Positions 5,351-5,429 of a stretch of 5,429 nucleotides of DNA are shown here, piece by piece (positions within the stretch are counted from its first letter, which is position 1; each line of letters opens with the position of its first letter). This stretch comes from Citricoccus sp. WCRC_4 (GTDB taxonomy: Bacteria; Actinomycetota; Actinomycetes; Actinomycetales; Micrococcaceae): the NCBI GenBank assembly GCA_026645375.1, contig JAPFFX010000097.1:1-5429 (forward strand), read 5' to 3'. The notes under the pieces are model-generated. The model was not told the origin of the DNA and ran no database searches. It was given only the letters and a program-made list of their open reading frames with translations. The translations under genes were made by a program, and so were the position numbers.

Positions 5351-5429
5351 GTCGTCCGCACCGGGATCGACCCGAGCCGCCTCGTCGTCCTCGACGAGAC
5401 GTTCGGCACCACCGCGATGACCCGCCGGT
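5351..5429 (+). mobile_element. IS630-family transposase fragment (partial, runs off the window)
   Basis: Forward frame 2 reads VVRTGIDPSRLVVLDETF followed by GTTAMTRR up to the last base. The DPxRLVxLDET...AMTRR pattern is the typical block around the second catalytic acidic residue of IS630-type (DDE_3) transposases, here D5393-5395 and the adjacent Glu codon. In complete transposases this motif lies near the middle of a protein of about 340 aa, preceded by a helix-turn-helix DNA-binding region. That N-terminal half is not encoded upstream in any forward frame: 5252-5350 shows no HTH and the DNA before it is glyS. The frame is therefore 5'-truncated at or near 5350, or begins in rearranged DNA. 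It points right, away from glyS. The assignment depends on about 26 residues. Confidence 0.6.

Noticed and set aside
1..5429. A new defence, toxin-antitoxin, CRISPR or biosynthetic system
   Set aside because: I found no direct-repeat array, no nuclease or toxin motifs, no RNA gene and no biosynthetic core enzyme. The gene set is housekeeping and transport apart from the right-hand junction.

Overview
The window is very GC-rich (roughly 70%), its genes use codons with G or C in the third position, and four of the five reverse-strand genes have GTG or TTG starts (the fifth has lost its start). Together with the protein families present, this points to an actinobacterium. A Micrococcales member (Kocuria, Micrococcus or Arthrobacter relatives) is my best guess, but that is inference from style and gene content, not a computed placement.

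Layout. Positions 1-138 hold the 3' end of an unrecognised forward gene. Positions 198-743 hold a complete forward gene for a dihydrofolate-reductase-like / RibD C-terminal-type protein, probably expressed from a leaderless promoter. A GC-rich hairpin at 763-794 separates it from a convergent reverse-strand cluster. Read from right to left, the cluster is: the 3' part of glycyl-tRNA synthetase (glyS), a GNAT-type acetyltransferase, a PaaI-type hotdog thioesterase, a YibE/F multipass membrane protein, and a short CDF-type cation transporter. The genes overlap or nearly touch (4-nt GTGA overlap, 4-nt GTGA overlap, 7-nt gap, 17-nt overlap). They therefore look like one operon with translational coupling, whose promoter lay upstream of glyS and is not present here.

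The right end is the oddest part. GlyRS homology stops abruptly at about 5251, inside class II motif 2, so about 195 N-terminal residues are missing. It is followed by about 100 bp of unassigned sequence containing a perfect 8-bp inverted repeat (5323-5346). After that comes a forward-strand fragment of what reads as an IS630-family transposase, carrying the DET motif and running off the window. GlyRS is essential, so this is either a real IS-associated rearrangement with a second glyS copy elsewhere, or an assembly chimera at a contig end.

Functional reading. The two membrane proteins at the 3' end of the operon (YibE/F with His-rich ends, and the CDF-like transporter) may work together on ions, but this is inference. 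The thioesterase and acetyltransferase have no substrate that can be read from the sequence. I see no tRNA, rRNA, CRISPR array, phage module or convincing new defence or biosynthetic system; apart from the right-hand junction the window is mostly ordinary chromosomal housekeeping.
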